From: Myxococcota bacterium
GTDB taxonomy: Bacteria > Myxococcota > B64-G9
Reading direction: 5' to 3'
Length of the DNA stretch: 64,000 bases
Assembly (NCBI GenBank): GCA_022710975.1
Contig: JAKLGA010000020.1
Location: 1 to 64,000 of the forward strand
In this document: positions 1 through 7,935 of the stretch, piece after piece
How positions within the stretch are numbered: position 1 is the first letter of the stretch
Layout: each line of letters starts with the position of its first letter
Program-made: the position numbers and the translations under genes
Notes under the pieces: model-generated
Told to the model about the DNA's origin: nothing
The model's database searches: none
Seen by the model: only the letters and a program-made list of their open reading frames with translations

Positions 1-78
1 GCTTTCGCCCCGCCGGAGCATCGGCACCGCAAGCATCCGGCGAGCCTCGAGTTCTTGCTTGGTTCCTCGTTTTGGCAT
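1..78 (-). mobile_element. N-terminus of an IS630-like transposase, cut by window edge
   Basis: Reading the minus strand from an ATG at position 78 gives 26 open codons that run off the left edge. The peptide begins MPKRGTKQELEARRML and continues with LRRGES. That is the usual opening of the helix-turn-helix domain of IS630-type transposases and related winged-helix proteins, in which a basic 'ARR.LAV.LL..G.S' helix precedes the recognition helix. The segment is GC-rich, unlike the AT-rich DNA that starts about 25 bp further on, which fits an insertion boundary near 80-105. Only the start is visible, so the family is a tentative assignment and the terminal inverted repeat was not identified. 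Confidence 0.5.
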
Positions 79-102
79 ACCTCAGGCATTAAGCACAGTT
101 AG

Positions 103-1029
103 ACCGTAGAAACAAGGGTCAATAGGATACTTCTATCGCTATTCAATGCAAGACGCAAGTCAACAGCTGCTCAGCTGTCTGACAGAGTAACGCCGATTGT
201 AGTCGTCGAGGAACCCGAGAGTTTTTTGCATCCATCAGCACAAGCTAAATTTGGCAGGATTCTTCAAGATCTATCAAGCGATCTCGGAGTTCAAATAATT
301 GCAACAACTCATAGCGCGTATATGCTCAACAATAGAGATAGAGATTCCAATATCTTACTGGAAAGAGCTAAATCTAGAACTTGTCTTCGCGAGACACGAA
401 TTGTAGATATATCGCAGTCAAACTGGCTCGAACCGTTTTCTTTCGCACTCGGACTGACTGACGACTCGATCAGGCCGTGGAATTCTGCCGTATTCTCTGC
501 AGCAAACAATATTATCCTTGTTGAAGGAGATACCGACAAGGAATATTTCGAACTACTACGTGATAAAAGACATGGAGATAATGCGTTGAAGTTTTCCGGA
601 GAGATACACAGCTATGGTGGAGCAGATAACCTATCTAACCAGTCTTTTCTTGGCTTCTTGCTTAAGATATATAACAAGACATTTATTACCTTTGATCTAG
701 ACAAGGAAAGCAGCGTAACAAAGACGCTCACAGCGCTCAAGCTGAAACCCAAAGTGGATTTTCTTGCCATCGGAAAGAAAGAATCGGGTTTGGATAGGAT
801 CGAAGGGCTGCTGCCTGAAAATGTGCGTAACGCTGTGCATTCTGCGAATTCTAAACTTGTTGCAGCTCTTGGTTCATCTGATACAAAAGCAAGGCGTAAC
901 GCCATGAATGACTTAAAGCATAAATATCTCTTGTACTTCAAAGAGAATATGCAATTCAATGAGGAATGGTTCTGCGAACTCTACGCTGTGGCAAGAACCA
1001 TCAACAAAGCAATGCACCTGAAAAGGTGA
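103..1029 (+). pseudogene. 5'-truncated OLD-family ATPase/TOPRIM endonuclease
   Basis: The frame is open from just after a TAG at 100-102 and has no proper start; a TTG at 226 lies inside a conserved motif and is not a credible start. The peptide opens with RILLSLFNARRK, then the Walker B/D-loop VVVEEPESFLHP (about 199-234) and the switch histidine in IIATTHS. These belong to the C-terminal half of an OLD-type ABC ATPase. A TOPRIM domain follows, with LVEGDTDKEYF (about 517-549) and FDLD (about 697-708) as metal-binding motifs. The Walker A half is missing. OLD proteins are nucleases, often in phage defence (Gabija GajA is a relative). The break lies beside a transposase start, so insertion probably removed the 5' half. 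The DNA is AT-richer than the rest of the window. Confidence 0.8.
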
Positions 1030-1546
1030 TTATCTACCTTTCTTTCTATCCCTTCTTCATTTCAAGAAAGGAGAACCTTCCCGTAAGCGATTCTAGTTCT
1101 GCAATACCGAAGCAGCATCCGTCCTCTGTAATGAATCTTTTCGGTCGCCCCACATGAAGGTGCTATCAGGCACCTAGAAGGTGGGATAGGGAGAGGTAGC
1201 GCTGGAAACCGACGTTCTTTCTATTTGTTGCAGAAAGCTGGCACCTTCCAGCTTGGCGGGCTACTACGAGTGCGACGACACGCTCGAGTCCTGCGCGGGG
1301 TGCGCCCATGCGGGACAGGGCTAAGGGTGGTTGCTGGCGGTGGTGGTTGGGGTGGGAATTGAATTGGCGAGGAAGCGGCGGAAGCAGGCCTCCACCTAAG
1401 GGATCTATTCGGTGACAAATGCAAAGGTCTCGCCTGCCACTCTCCATTTGCAACTTCTAACGCATCATTCGCCCTTCTGTTACAAACGTAATTTCTTGCA
1501 ACGCTGATGATTTTATCGTGGACACGTGCTCGCTGCTAGCCGTACA
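1030..1546. other. Spacer without a recognisable gene
   Basis: No reading frame here has coding character on its own. It holds a small perfect hairpin at 1237-1252, which is part of a dispersed repeat listed separately. A short open stretch at about 1257-1325 would encode a Cys-containing peptide (YYECDDTLESCAGC) but has neither a start nor a ribosome site. I regard that as a decayed remnant. Confidence 0.5.
1237..1252 (+). repeat. Short hairpin repeat, copy 1
   Basis: GCTGG-CACCTT-CCAGC forms a perfect 5-bp stem. The 11-mer TGGCACCTTCC (1239-1249) recurs at 3220-3230 on the plus strand and at 6681-6691 on the minus strand. The preceding GTTGCAG (1227-1233) also recurs at 3237-3243, ahead of a second variant GGCACCTTTCAGC. 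All copies fall in gene-free spacers of the accessory island. Confidence 0.5.
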
Positions 1547-1699
1547 TTAAAGAAGCCGACGGATTTCGTCCACATCATCGCGAGTAATCATCGGGAAGGG
1601 ATGCTCCGCCAAGTAGGCGTGCTTCAGGACTGAGTTGCCATGTGGCTCAAGGGCTTTAAAGTATGCAATAGCACGCTCGTCTGCATAGTTAGAACCTGC
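1547..1699 (-). pseudogene. Fragment of an unknown gene (50 open codons, no start)
   Basis: The minus strand reads 50 codons between a TGA (1700-1702) and a TAA (1547-1549), including YADERAIAYFKALEPHG and ITRDDVDEIRRLL. Amphipathic helix spacing and a sensible 3' end suggest a real C-terminus. There is no initiation codon except an internal ATG fourteen residues from the end. Upstream the frame is blocked, so this is either a remnant or carries a frameshift. No family was recognised. Confidence 0.35.
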
Positions 1700-1860
1700 T
1701 CAGAATCGTGCGAAGTTAGGCGGACCTATTGAGCCATTCATTCCTTGAGTCATCAATGCAGAGGAAGCGCATAGAGGAAACTGTGAAGGCTATCTACCGC
1801 TGATGACCAATCGCAAGCGATAACAGCTTGCGCATGGCACAGCCAAGGAGGGATTGCACT

Positions 1861-2130
1861 ATGCCTGCGATGGTAACGATCATAAAGACGAAGTACAAAG
1901 TGGTGCCCACCAAAGATTACGTCCTTGTTGATCCAGAAACTCTTCCAGCCGGGACTGCGAGAATTGTACTCGCACATGATTCGCTCAGCGGAGCAAACAT
2001 CCAAGCCGGCGATCTCTGGTTTTGTGACCTGGGAAAGGCCATAATGTCCGACTTACCTCTGGTTTCCGGAAATGGTAAGCTTGTGGCAATTCCCGTTTCG
2101 GCGCTGATCTGCCGGCTGCTTCAGGAATAG
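1861..2130 (+). CDS. Hypothetical protein, 89 aa
   Basis: The start ATG at 1861 is preceded by AAGGAGG (1845-1851) with 9 nt spacing, which favours it over upstream in-frame codons. The product begins MPAMVTIIKTKYKVV and is a small, mostly beta-type protein with a single Cys and no signal peptide or membrane segment. It lies alone between a gene fragment and the next small plus-strand gene, about 146 bp apart, in AT-richer island DNA. I do not recognise the family. The strong ribosome site and normal codon use suggest it is expressed rather than decayed. Confidence 0.6.
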   Translation: MPAMVTIIKTKYKVVPTKDYVLVDPETLPAGTARIVLAHDSLSGANIQAGDLWFCDLGKAIMSDLPLVSGNGKLVAIPVSALICRLLQE

Positions 2131-2276
2131 GCACATCCAAATGCTACTTCGGACCACGCATGTTCTAAATGTTCCCAAGCAAGTTGCAGCAGTGTAGATC
2201 GTGAGTTGACGAGGTATATGGATACAAAAAGTTCTCCAGCGCCTACCCGATGCGGCCGTTCCAGATTGGAGGAAAC

Positions 2277-2561
2277 ATGTGGGTAAAAAACATCAACGGG
2301 ACAAGCCAGAACACGTGTAAATGCGGAAGCTGGCTTGAGCATTGGAGTAGATTCTCTCAAGACTCAAGGGTCATCTGCTCTGTTCTTGGTTGCAGATCTG
2401 TTGCTGAGGTAGGGGCACATGTGCAGTTGTTTCTTTCCACCGACGAGCGATGGTATATAATTCCTGTCTGTCAGATGCACAACATGGTTCAGAGTACGCC
2501 GCTTGCAATTGATGATTCATATCGGTTGGTATCTGCAAACGTAAATAAAACCTGCGGCTAG
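2277..2561 (+). CDS. Small Cys/His-rich protein, HNH-like zinc motif, 94 aa
   Basis: The ATG at 2277 follows TGGAGG and gives MWVKNINGTS; the in-frame ATG at 2250 has no ribosome site. The protein holds C14-K-C16-G-S-W, C34-x4-C39, an AEVGAH segment with H48, and C65-x2-H68-N. That pattern resembles the zinc knuckle and beta-hairpin of HNH or treble-clef proteins. Small orphan proteins with this CGSWL...EVGAHV...C..HN layout occur in mobile regions of many bacteria, and their function is unknown to me. It could be a DNA-binding or nuclease-like domain, but no complete HNH active site can be claimed from sequence alone. Confidence 0.65.
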   Translation: MWVKNINGTSQNTCKCGSWLEHWSRFSQDSRVICSVLGCRSVAEVGAHVQLFLSTDERWYIIPVCQMHNMVQSTPLAIDDSYRLVSANVNKTCG

Positions 2562-2655
2562 GGTGAGATTCTAATTATCATGATGTAATGTATTGCAAGT
2601 GACTGATAGCAACCGAAAAAGCGAAGTCTGAGCACCTTTCATTAGGGAGGTCACT

Positions 2656-3180
2656 TTGCCAGACCAACCCAATAAGAATGTGATCACGGTATTGTACAAA
2701 GCCGGATACATCACGACAGCAGGCGTAGCATTTGCTGCACTCGCCCTATCAATAAATCTCTGCAGCAGGACCCAAAAACTTGAAGCGCTGCAGGTTCACC
2801 AAGAAACCTCATCTGTATCGCAGGACCTTAAAGGATCAGGAATTCAATCAGGACGAGACACAAAGATCGAAGGCGGATTGACCGTGGTATCTCCACTGAC
2901 CGGAAAGCCTCCCAAGAGGGCACAAAAGCTCCCCAGAGAAGAGCAAGTGAAGAACTTCCAGACTTATGTAGAGATGATATTCCTAAAGACCAAGACCCCC
3001 AGAATGTGCCCTGGTGACCTATGCGTCTCTAACCCAACTGGCGCAACCCTGCAGTGTGGGGACTACGAGTTTGGATGGCTGATCCCCTTTCTTCACGAGA
3101 AGAAATATCTGCAAATTGACGAGAAAGATGGCTGCTTTGAGTACCTGGGGGGAAACCAATCAAAGAAGGTCTCGGAGTAA
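2656..3180 (+). CDS. Hypothetical membrane-anchored protein, 174 aa
   Basis: A TTG at 2656 with AGGGAGG five bases upstream is the best start; no ATG fits. Residues about 17-36 (AGYITTAGVAFAALALSINL) form one transmembrane helix. A hydrophilic stretch follows, with GSGIQSGRDTKIEGG as a turn-rich repeat-like segment. The C-terminal part (about 100-170) has three Cys and reads like a small winged-helix fold (FGWLIPFLHEKKYLQID). It probably sits in the inner membrane with the C-terminus in the cytoplasm. No family was recognised. It lies in the island about 95 bp behind the HNH-like gene in the same direction. Confidence 0.6.
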   Translation: MPDQPNKNVITVLYKAGYITTAGVAFAALALSINLCSRTQKLEALQVHQETSSVSQDLKGSGIQSGRDTKIEGGLTVVSPLTGKPPKRAQKLPREEQVKNFQTYVEMIFLKTKTPRMCPGDLCVSNPTGATLQCGDYEFGWLIPFLHEKKYLQIDEKDGCFEYLGGNQSKKVSE

Positions 3181-3219
3181 ATCCTTGGAAGATGCGCTTG
3201 CCCGCCCTCTGCGGCAGGG

Positions 3220-3258
3220 TGGCACCTTCCGGGTGGGTTGCAGTAGGCACCTTTCAGC
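3220..3258 (+). repeat. Short hairpin repeat, copy 2 (double)
   Basis: TGGCACCTTCC at 3220-3230 is followed by GTTGCAG (3237-3243) and GGCACCTTTCAGC (3246-3258). The second half matches the arrangement at 1227-1252 (GTTGCAG then TGGCACCTTCCAGC). It sits in the 235-bp spacer between two island genes. Confidence 0.45.
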
Positions 3259-3415
3259 GGGGGGATCTCTTCGCGAGTTTGACGCAAACCATGTTTGGAT
3301 CCAGGGTACACTGCGGCGTGAGGACAGGATTTGTGGAAGAAACAGTTTGCCTAAAAAAACTAAACACACCAATTTCCCTGACCGTAAGGCGAATGAAGTA
3401 AGAGCGGCCTGACTG

Positions 3416-5131
3416 CTAGACTACCTTAAAAACTCTAGTTCCGATAGCTGCTTGACTCCTGTTGAGGATCGTCTTAACACTGATTTCAACACCCGGACTG
3501 ACTTTGTCTATTACTGCATCCTCAATTCTAATTGATTCAATATTCTCCTCAATGTATTCTAGTTGCGTTTCATAAGCGATTCGATCTCCGACAGACAACG
3601 ATTGATTCTCAAGAAGCATTTTCAGCGCACCTGGCATCTCATAGAAATGACCAATGGCGCCAATAGGTCTGTAGTTAGTTGGAATAGGAGAGATTCTACC
3701 TATTTCAAGAAATAGTGGAGCAATACTATCAATCCTCCACCCATACTTCAAGCAACCACGAAGCAGTTTGCTGAGATCAACAGTAGTCAATAGGCCAATA
3801 CAATAATCAGCTGCGGAGCTTAGAGCCACCCGAGTGAAGGTGCCCTTGTTGTCCCTTTCCAATGGTGCGAGATATCTCTGGTGATTTATTATTGACAATC
3901 CTGCCAGATTCGTTTGGCACCATTCTCTTGAGCGGGCAGAAACGTATTTAGATACCTGGAGACTTTCTGCCTCTGAAGGAATCCCGGTAATGCCTTTACA
4001 CTCCAGCAGGACAGTTCTATCGCCTATTACTAGACGTAAATCTTCTTTCTTGGGGCCCGATTCAATGCCCTTTGAGATTAGCTCGTCAACATCAACTATT
4101 TCCGTAAACCCCATCACAGATAGCGCTCGTTTGATTTCACCAACAAGCACGTCCCCAGTTTCAGACATTATTCCAGAATAATATGAATTCTCTGCCTTCT
4201 TGGATGCAATCTCATTTTCGAGAATACTCTGCTGCGACAGAGCGTTGGCCTTGTGCTCGGAAAGTCTATTGATAAGAATCTCAACCTGAGGAGGAACGTA
4301 CAGGGCATTGTCACGCCAGGAAAACCTGCTATTCTCAGGAAAAAGCTCCGGTAAATCATCCTGTAGGTATTCCGTAACGAACCAGTATATGAAATCCTCA
4401 ATATTCTTCGGCCGTGGTAACAGGTAGATCATGCCTTCGCTAGTTTTATCCGATGGAAGCACCATGGCAGCGACTGTAAGGCCATACTTGCTCGTAGCAA
4501 TGGGTACGACTCTCCTGTCCATATATAGATTGGGTTTGATTGTGCAGCGGAATGGGAGATTCTCGACAAATGACGCAAATTTTCCAGAATGGGTTTTCAA
4601 CAATTCTGTAGCGTGAGATTCTGATCCTTCGTCATTGACGAAGTCAATTTGATCCAGGACGGATAGGAAGTGGTATTTCCCAATTGATAGTTCCTTAGCT
4701 CTATCCATGCGTCCTCTTCTTGCTGCGGAAATAACGATGCGCTGACTATGCTCTCTGTCTGTGAAGACAACAATTGCCCCTCGATTCTGGTAGATCCTGT
4801 CAATGCAGCTACGATGGTCATGCATTGCACGCAGACGTGTATCAACAACACCAAATTCGCATGAACACCATAGCTCTCTCGGGCAATCATCGGGTGCTTC
4901 AAGAGAAATACCGCGATCGATTCCATCTACCGCGAGATCAACAAACAAAATGTCTTGGTCGGCGAGTCCGGCAAGACGCGATGTATCCTTGATGACTACA
5001 TGCTCGTAGTTTTGCTCAACGGCGGCTACGCCTCCCAGGGTCCCTTCCGAGACGTTGAATCCTCGTTCTCGTAATCGGTCTGCTGACTTTTTTGTGCAAT
5101 CGACTAGTAGTATTCTTGGCTTGCTATACAT
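3416..5131 (-). CDS. Uncharacterised protein with PD-(D/E)XK nuclease core, 571 aa
   Basis: Residues 1-130 look like a Rossmann-type alpha/beta domain: a PRILLVD strand, the GFNVSEGTLG turn, ILFVDL and AIVVFTD strands. A charged helix at about 285-315 is probably coiled coil. Residues 328-385 match a PD-(D/E)XK nuclease: E332 in a helix, E363-D364 ahead of the strand LRLVIG, then LLE377-C-K379-G. The C-terminal 180 residues are unassigned. Such layouts are typical of restriction or defence effectors that sense a ligand in the N-domain. The gene is convergent with its left neighbours and lies between an OLD-nuclease remnant and HsdM/HsdR remnants. Its composition is clearly AT-richer than the host genes, which suggests transfer. 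The activity is inference. Confidence 0.7.
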   Translation of the reverse strand: MYSKPRILLVDCTKKSADRLRERGFNVSEGTLGGVAAVEQNYEHVVIKDTSRLAGLADQDILFVDLAVDGIDRGISLEAPDDCPRELWCSCEFGVVDTRLRAMHDHRSCIDRIYQNRGAIVVFTDREHSQRIVISAARRGRMDRAKELSIGKYHFLSVLDQIDFVNDEGSESHATELLKTHSGKFASFVENLPFRCTIKPNLYMDRRVVPIATSKYGLTVAAMVLPSDKTSEGMIYLLPRPKNIEDFIYWFVTEYLQDDLPELFPENSRFSWRDNALYVPPQVEILINRLSEHKANALSQQSILENEIASKKAENSYYSGIMSETGDVLVGEIKRALSVMGFTEIVDVDELISKGIESGPKKEDLRLVIGDRTVLLECKGITGIPSEAESLQVSKYVSARSREWCQTNLAGLSIINHQRYLAPLERDNKGTFTRVALSSAADYCIGLLTTVDLSKLLRGCLKYGWRIDSIAPLFLEIGRISPIPTNYRPIGAIGHFYEMPGALKMLLENQSLSVGDRIAYETQLEYIEENIESIRIEDAVIDKVSPGVEISVKTILNRSQAAIGTRVFKVV

Positions 5132-5359
5132 CTTTTATCTTTCTCTTGGGTCTCAAGTGCCATAATTCTGTTTAGGCAACGCACTACAATTCCTGACTGG
5201 GCTTCTATTCCATCATGAGAACAAGATCCGCACAGTTGCATTGGTTGGCGGCCAGAACCCTGCAGTATGGCATGCCTATGATCATCGAACCTCCGGCCGA
5301 GAGATAATTGCAGTTTGCATGAAGGAAATTGGAACCCTGAAGACTTGCCAGCCTTGATC

Positions 5360-5632
5360 TCATGAGTCCGCCAGCCCGAGCCCTTGCAGTATCCCCTCCA
5401 TCTGCTCCAGAGCCGCCTTCAGGTCCTCCGCGATCTCCTGCGCGATCACCGCCGGTTCGGGCAGGTTGGCGGAGTCCTCCAGGGAGTCGTCCTTCAGCCA
5501 GAAGATGTCCAGGCTGACCTTGCCCCGGGCCATGATCTCGTCGTAGCTGTACGCCCGCCAGCGTCCCTCCGGGTTCTTCTCGCTCCAGGTCGCCTTCCGC
5601 TTTTGCCGCTCGCCCGGCCTGGCGTGGACCAT
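5360..5632 (-). pseudogene. HsdM C-terminal remnant (type I DNA methylase), 90 codons
   Basis: The peptide KRKATWSEKNPEGRWRAYSYDEI, then KVSLDIFWLKD and SLEDSANLPEP, is the signature tail of type I restriction-modification N6-adenine methylases. Everything before it, including the SAM and NPPF catalytic motifs, is absent. Oddly, an ATG at 5632 is preceded by AAGGAGG at good spacing, so a 90-residue peptide could still be made. The TGA of the upstream Cys-rich lipoprotein gene is only 5 bp away. It is either a decayed hsdM or a tail captured as a small gene. No hsdS lies beside it. Confidence 0.75.
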
Positions 5633-5637
5633 GGGAG

Positions 5638-6645
5638 TCACCTCCTTCGCCTCTTGTGCGAACCTCCACCGTGGCACTTGTGGTGACAGGGGATGCAGGC
5701 TCCGCCGCATGGGCAACCGGTTATACAATGCGGACCGGAACGCGAAGGGGTGTAGTCAGGGTGATATTCTTCAATGTTGCATTTCTTAGAACAAGCAATG
5801 CAAGCTTCCCCACACCGGCATCCTACGCGGCATTGCCCGGTAACTGCGTCAACCCGCGATGCAGGGTCAGATACCCTGGGGATGCAAGGCCAGGATTCAG
5901 GCAGGCAAGTACCATGGCAGATTATTCCGTTGCGGCAACTTCCGGTGCTTCCAGCATCGGGGGAGTGGGCTGCAGTGCGTTCAACCTCACAGGTGCCAGC
6001 GTTACAGCTATACCCAAGAGGGCATTCCCCACAAACTACCTTCTGCGAACACGTTGGGGAATAGCAGATCTCTCCACATTGCCTATCGACTTCGGCGCAA
6101 ACCTCTGCCTTCTCTGTATCCGTAGTGGGGTACTTTGAAAGGTCGAGCTTGGCAGCGCGTGTCTCTGCTGTTTCACGGACACAGGTTTTCGCGCAGTCAA
6201 TGCATGTTTTTCCACAGGCACAACCTGTCTTGCAGCCGAGACCGATAACGGTATCCGGTCTATTATCGGGGTGGCCGATCCTGAGAACGCAGGGGCGGGA
6301 CCTTGGGATGCAACTATTTCCGCAGACTGACCCAACACGACAGAAACTAGAGAACCCTGTAGAGAACTCGGATTCGCATATTCCCTCTTTGCAGGTGTAG
6401 CCGTGAGGGCATTCTCCACAGTTGACTTCGACGGAACACATGGGACCAAAACACTTCTTGCCACATTCGGTATTGGCTAACGCACAGGCTTCCGCGAATT
6501 CCTCTTCACTGTCTGGAACCCTACCTTTTCGGTTGTCTGGTAAGCTGTCCGGGCGATCTGTTTCGAAGTAGGTGAAAGAAGGACGCGCCGCGCATCCCGT
6601 GCCGAAAGCCAACAGGCAGCCAGCTAATAGGTGAAGCTTCTTCAA
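5638..6645 (-). CDS. Cys-rich lipoprotein with an internal duplication, about 335 aa
   Basis: I chose a TTG at 6645, which gives MKKLHLLAGCLLAFGTGC, a lipoprotein-like signal with a loose lipobox. The in-frame ATG at 6723 would add residues ahead of the signal. The mature part has two copies of a roughly 130-residue unit. Each begins CG..C..P.CS..V.CGECP.GY.C, continues with a CG.SCIP/CHGTCLP segment and ends in C.TGCACGK.CI.C-type clusters. A third short cluster and a GGGSHKRRRR tail finish the protein. Dozens of paired Cys suggest a disulfide-rich extracellular protein as seen in myxobacterial genomes. The function is unknown. It is the first gene of a possible pair with the HsdM remnant. 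Confidence 0.7.
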   Translation of the reverse strand: MKKLHLLAGCLLAFGTGCAARPSFTYFETDRPDSLPDNRKGRVPDSEEEFAEACALANTECGKKCFGPMCSVEVNCGECPHGYTCKEGICESEFSTGFSSFCRVGSVCGNSCIPRSRPCVLRIGHPDNRPDTVIGLGCKTGCACGKTCIDCAKTCVRETAETRAAKLDLSKYPTTDTEKAEVCAEVDRQCGEICYSPTCSQKVVCGECPLGYSCNAGTCEVERTAAHSPDAGSTGSCRNGIICHGTCLPESWPCIPRVSDPASRVDAVTGQCRVGCRCGEACIACSKKCNIEEYHPDYTPSRSGPHCITGCPCGGACIPCHHKCHGGGSHKRRRR

Positions 6646-6680
6646 GACCCATCCCCAATCTACGCTACGCTGGCATCGCA

Positions 6681-6691
6681 GGAAGGTGCCA
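6681..6691 (-). repeat. Short repeat, copy 3
   Basis: On the minus strand this reads TGGCACCTTCC, the same 11-mer as at 1239-1249 and 3220-3230. It lies in the leader between the HsdR-N-like gene and the Cys-rich lipoprotein gene. Confidence 0.4.
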
Positions 6692-6737
6692 GCCCACTGA
6701 CTTGGGCTGGTGACCACGGCCATTTTCCCCCAACGTC

Positions 6738-7604
6738 CTAGGTACCATCCACCTTGTTCCCTGGATCGCTTGAACTTGCAGCCTCCGGAGACAGCCCCGC
6801 ATTGGCCTGTTCCGGGCTCTCATCGTGCGAAGGCACCTGGTTTGCCTTCGAGCCAGAGTCCCTCTGCCGCCTGGCAGCCTTTCCGTAGTAGCGCTTGACT
6901 CGGGTCTGGGCAGCCTCAGCCTCCTCGCCCTCGAGCACGTCCCGCTTCAGGACCTCGCTCTTGAGAATCGCCAGGATTGCCTCTGGCGCGACGAGCACCC
7001 CATCAGAGACCTTCCGGAGCTCCCGGCGAATCGCCCCCACCACATCGTCGGTCAGCACGAGCGCGCCGATGACGAAACGGTTCACGGTGAGCATCCGCTC
7101 GTGGAACTCCTCGCGGGCGGCCTTGACCAGGCCCTCCTTGCAGACGAGGAACAGCTTCTCGAGGTGTTCCTCGTTCTTCGTGTCGAGGTCCATGAAGTTG
7201 TACGAGCAAACGAAGTCGTAGTTGATTGGCTGCTCGAACTTGACCTTGTAGAGCCGCCAATCGACCCCGTTGGTCAGGATGACCCAGGGTGCCCCGTTGT
7301 TGGCGCCGTAGTCGATCGCTTGCTTGAGGTGGCTGTCCTTCAGTTCGAGGCCGATCGCCTTGGCCTCGATCAGGAACTCGACCTTGTTGTCGATCTTGAT
7401 GGCCAGGTCACAGAACGTCCCGCGGATGGCGAACTCGCTGGTGACGTCCACGTACTTGTCGTAGCCGAAGACCTCGGCCAGCATGTCCTTGATGATCGAG
7501 ACCGTGTCGGACTCGTTCACGTCGCGGTCCTTGGCGATCTTGAGCACCTGCTGGAACTTCGCCACATTCCGCACCAGACGCTCAGCGACCTTCTTCGGCA
7601 TCAT
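6738..7604 (-). CDS. Orphan HSDR_N (type I restriction R-subunit N-domain-like) protein, 288 aa
   Basis: The PD-(D/E)XK core reads C65-D66-LAIKI then FLIE80-A-K82, followed by LKQAIDYGANNG and WVILTNGVDWRLYKV. This is the classic N-terminal nuclease domain of HsdR-type enzymes and of stand-alone 'type I restriction enzyme R protein N-terminal domain' proteins. There is no helicase. The second half is helical, with an EEAEAAQTRVKR segment and a disordered Ser/Glu-rich tail. AAGGAG (7613-7618) lies 8 nt before the ATG at 7604, which is therefore preferred to 7610. Stand-alone members are common and may act as DNA-damage or defence nucleases; the partner is unknown. Confidence 0.8.
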   Translation of the reverse strand: MMPKKVAERLVRNVAKFQQVLKIAKDRDVNESDTVSIIKDMLAEVFGYDKYVDVTSEFAIRGTFCDLAIKIDNKVEFLIEAKAIGLELKDSHLKQAIDYGANNGAPWVILTNGVDWRLYKVKFEQPINYDFVCSYNFMDLDTKNEEHLEKLFLVCKEGLVKAAREEFHERMLTVNRFVIGALVLTDDVVGAIRRELRKVSDGVLVAPEAILAILKSEVLKRDVLEGEEAEAAQTRVKRYYGKAARRQRDSGSKANQVPSHDESPEQANAGLSPEAASSSDPGNKVDGT

Positions 7605-7814
7605 CACCATAGCTCCTTGTCAGGTGGCCTTTCTCCATGAGTAGCACGGTACCCGGACATCCGCTGGGTGCATCCAACCCGAGTATCCCTGCGATTGATA
7701 CTTCTGCGATTCACGGTAGAAGCCGATCCCCTCGCTGTCAAGCGTGGCATCAACCAGGCTACCCTTCCGCAGGTACCTATCCCCGCGCGAGTGCCAGCCA
7801 CCAGGAGCTGGCGC

Positions 7815-7935
7815 TCACCCCTTACTGAGCCTCACCGCGTTCTCCACCAGCCGGAGCGCCTCCCCGATGTCGTCCTGCTCCACCTCTACGCAGGTGGCAC
7901 CCGCAGCCGGGTGCTCAGAGGGAACACCCTGGGCG
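7815..7935 (-). pseudogene. Out-of-frame coding-like tail (possible frameshift)
   Basis: Just past the stop of the next gene, another minus-strand frame reads ATCVEVEQDDIGEALRLVENAVRLSKG before a TGA at 7815-7817. The composition and amphipathic helix look like real protein, but the frame has no start. It may be the end of a decayed gene, or the 7915-8322 gene may have lost a base near 7930. No family can be named. Confidence 0.3.

Noticed and set aside
1257-1325. Cys-containing mini-ORF (CDDTLESCAGC)
   Set aside because: Too short, no start or ribosome site; resembles a known Cys motif only loosely.
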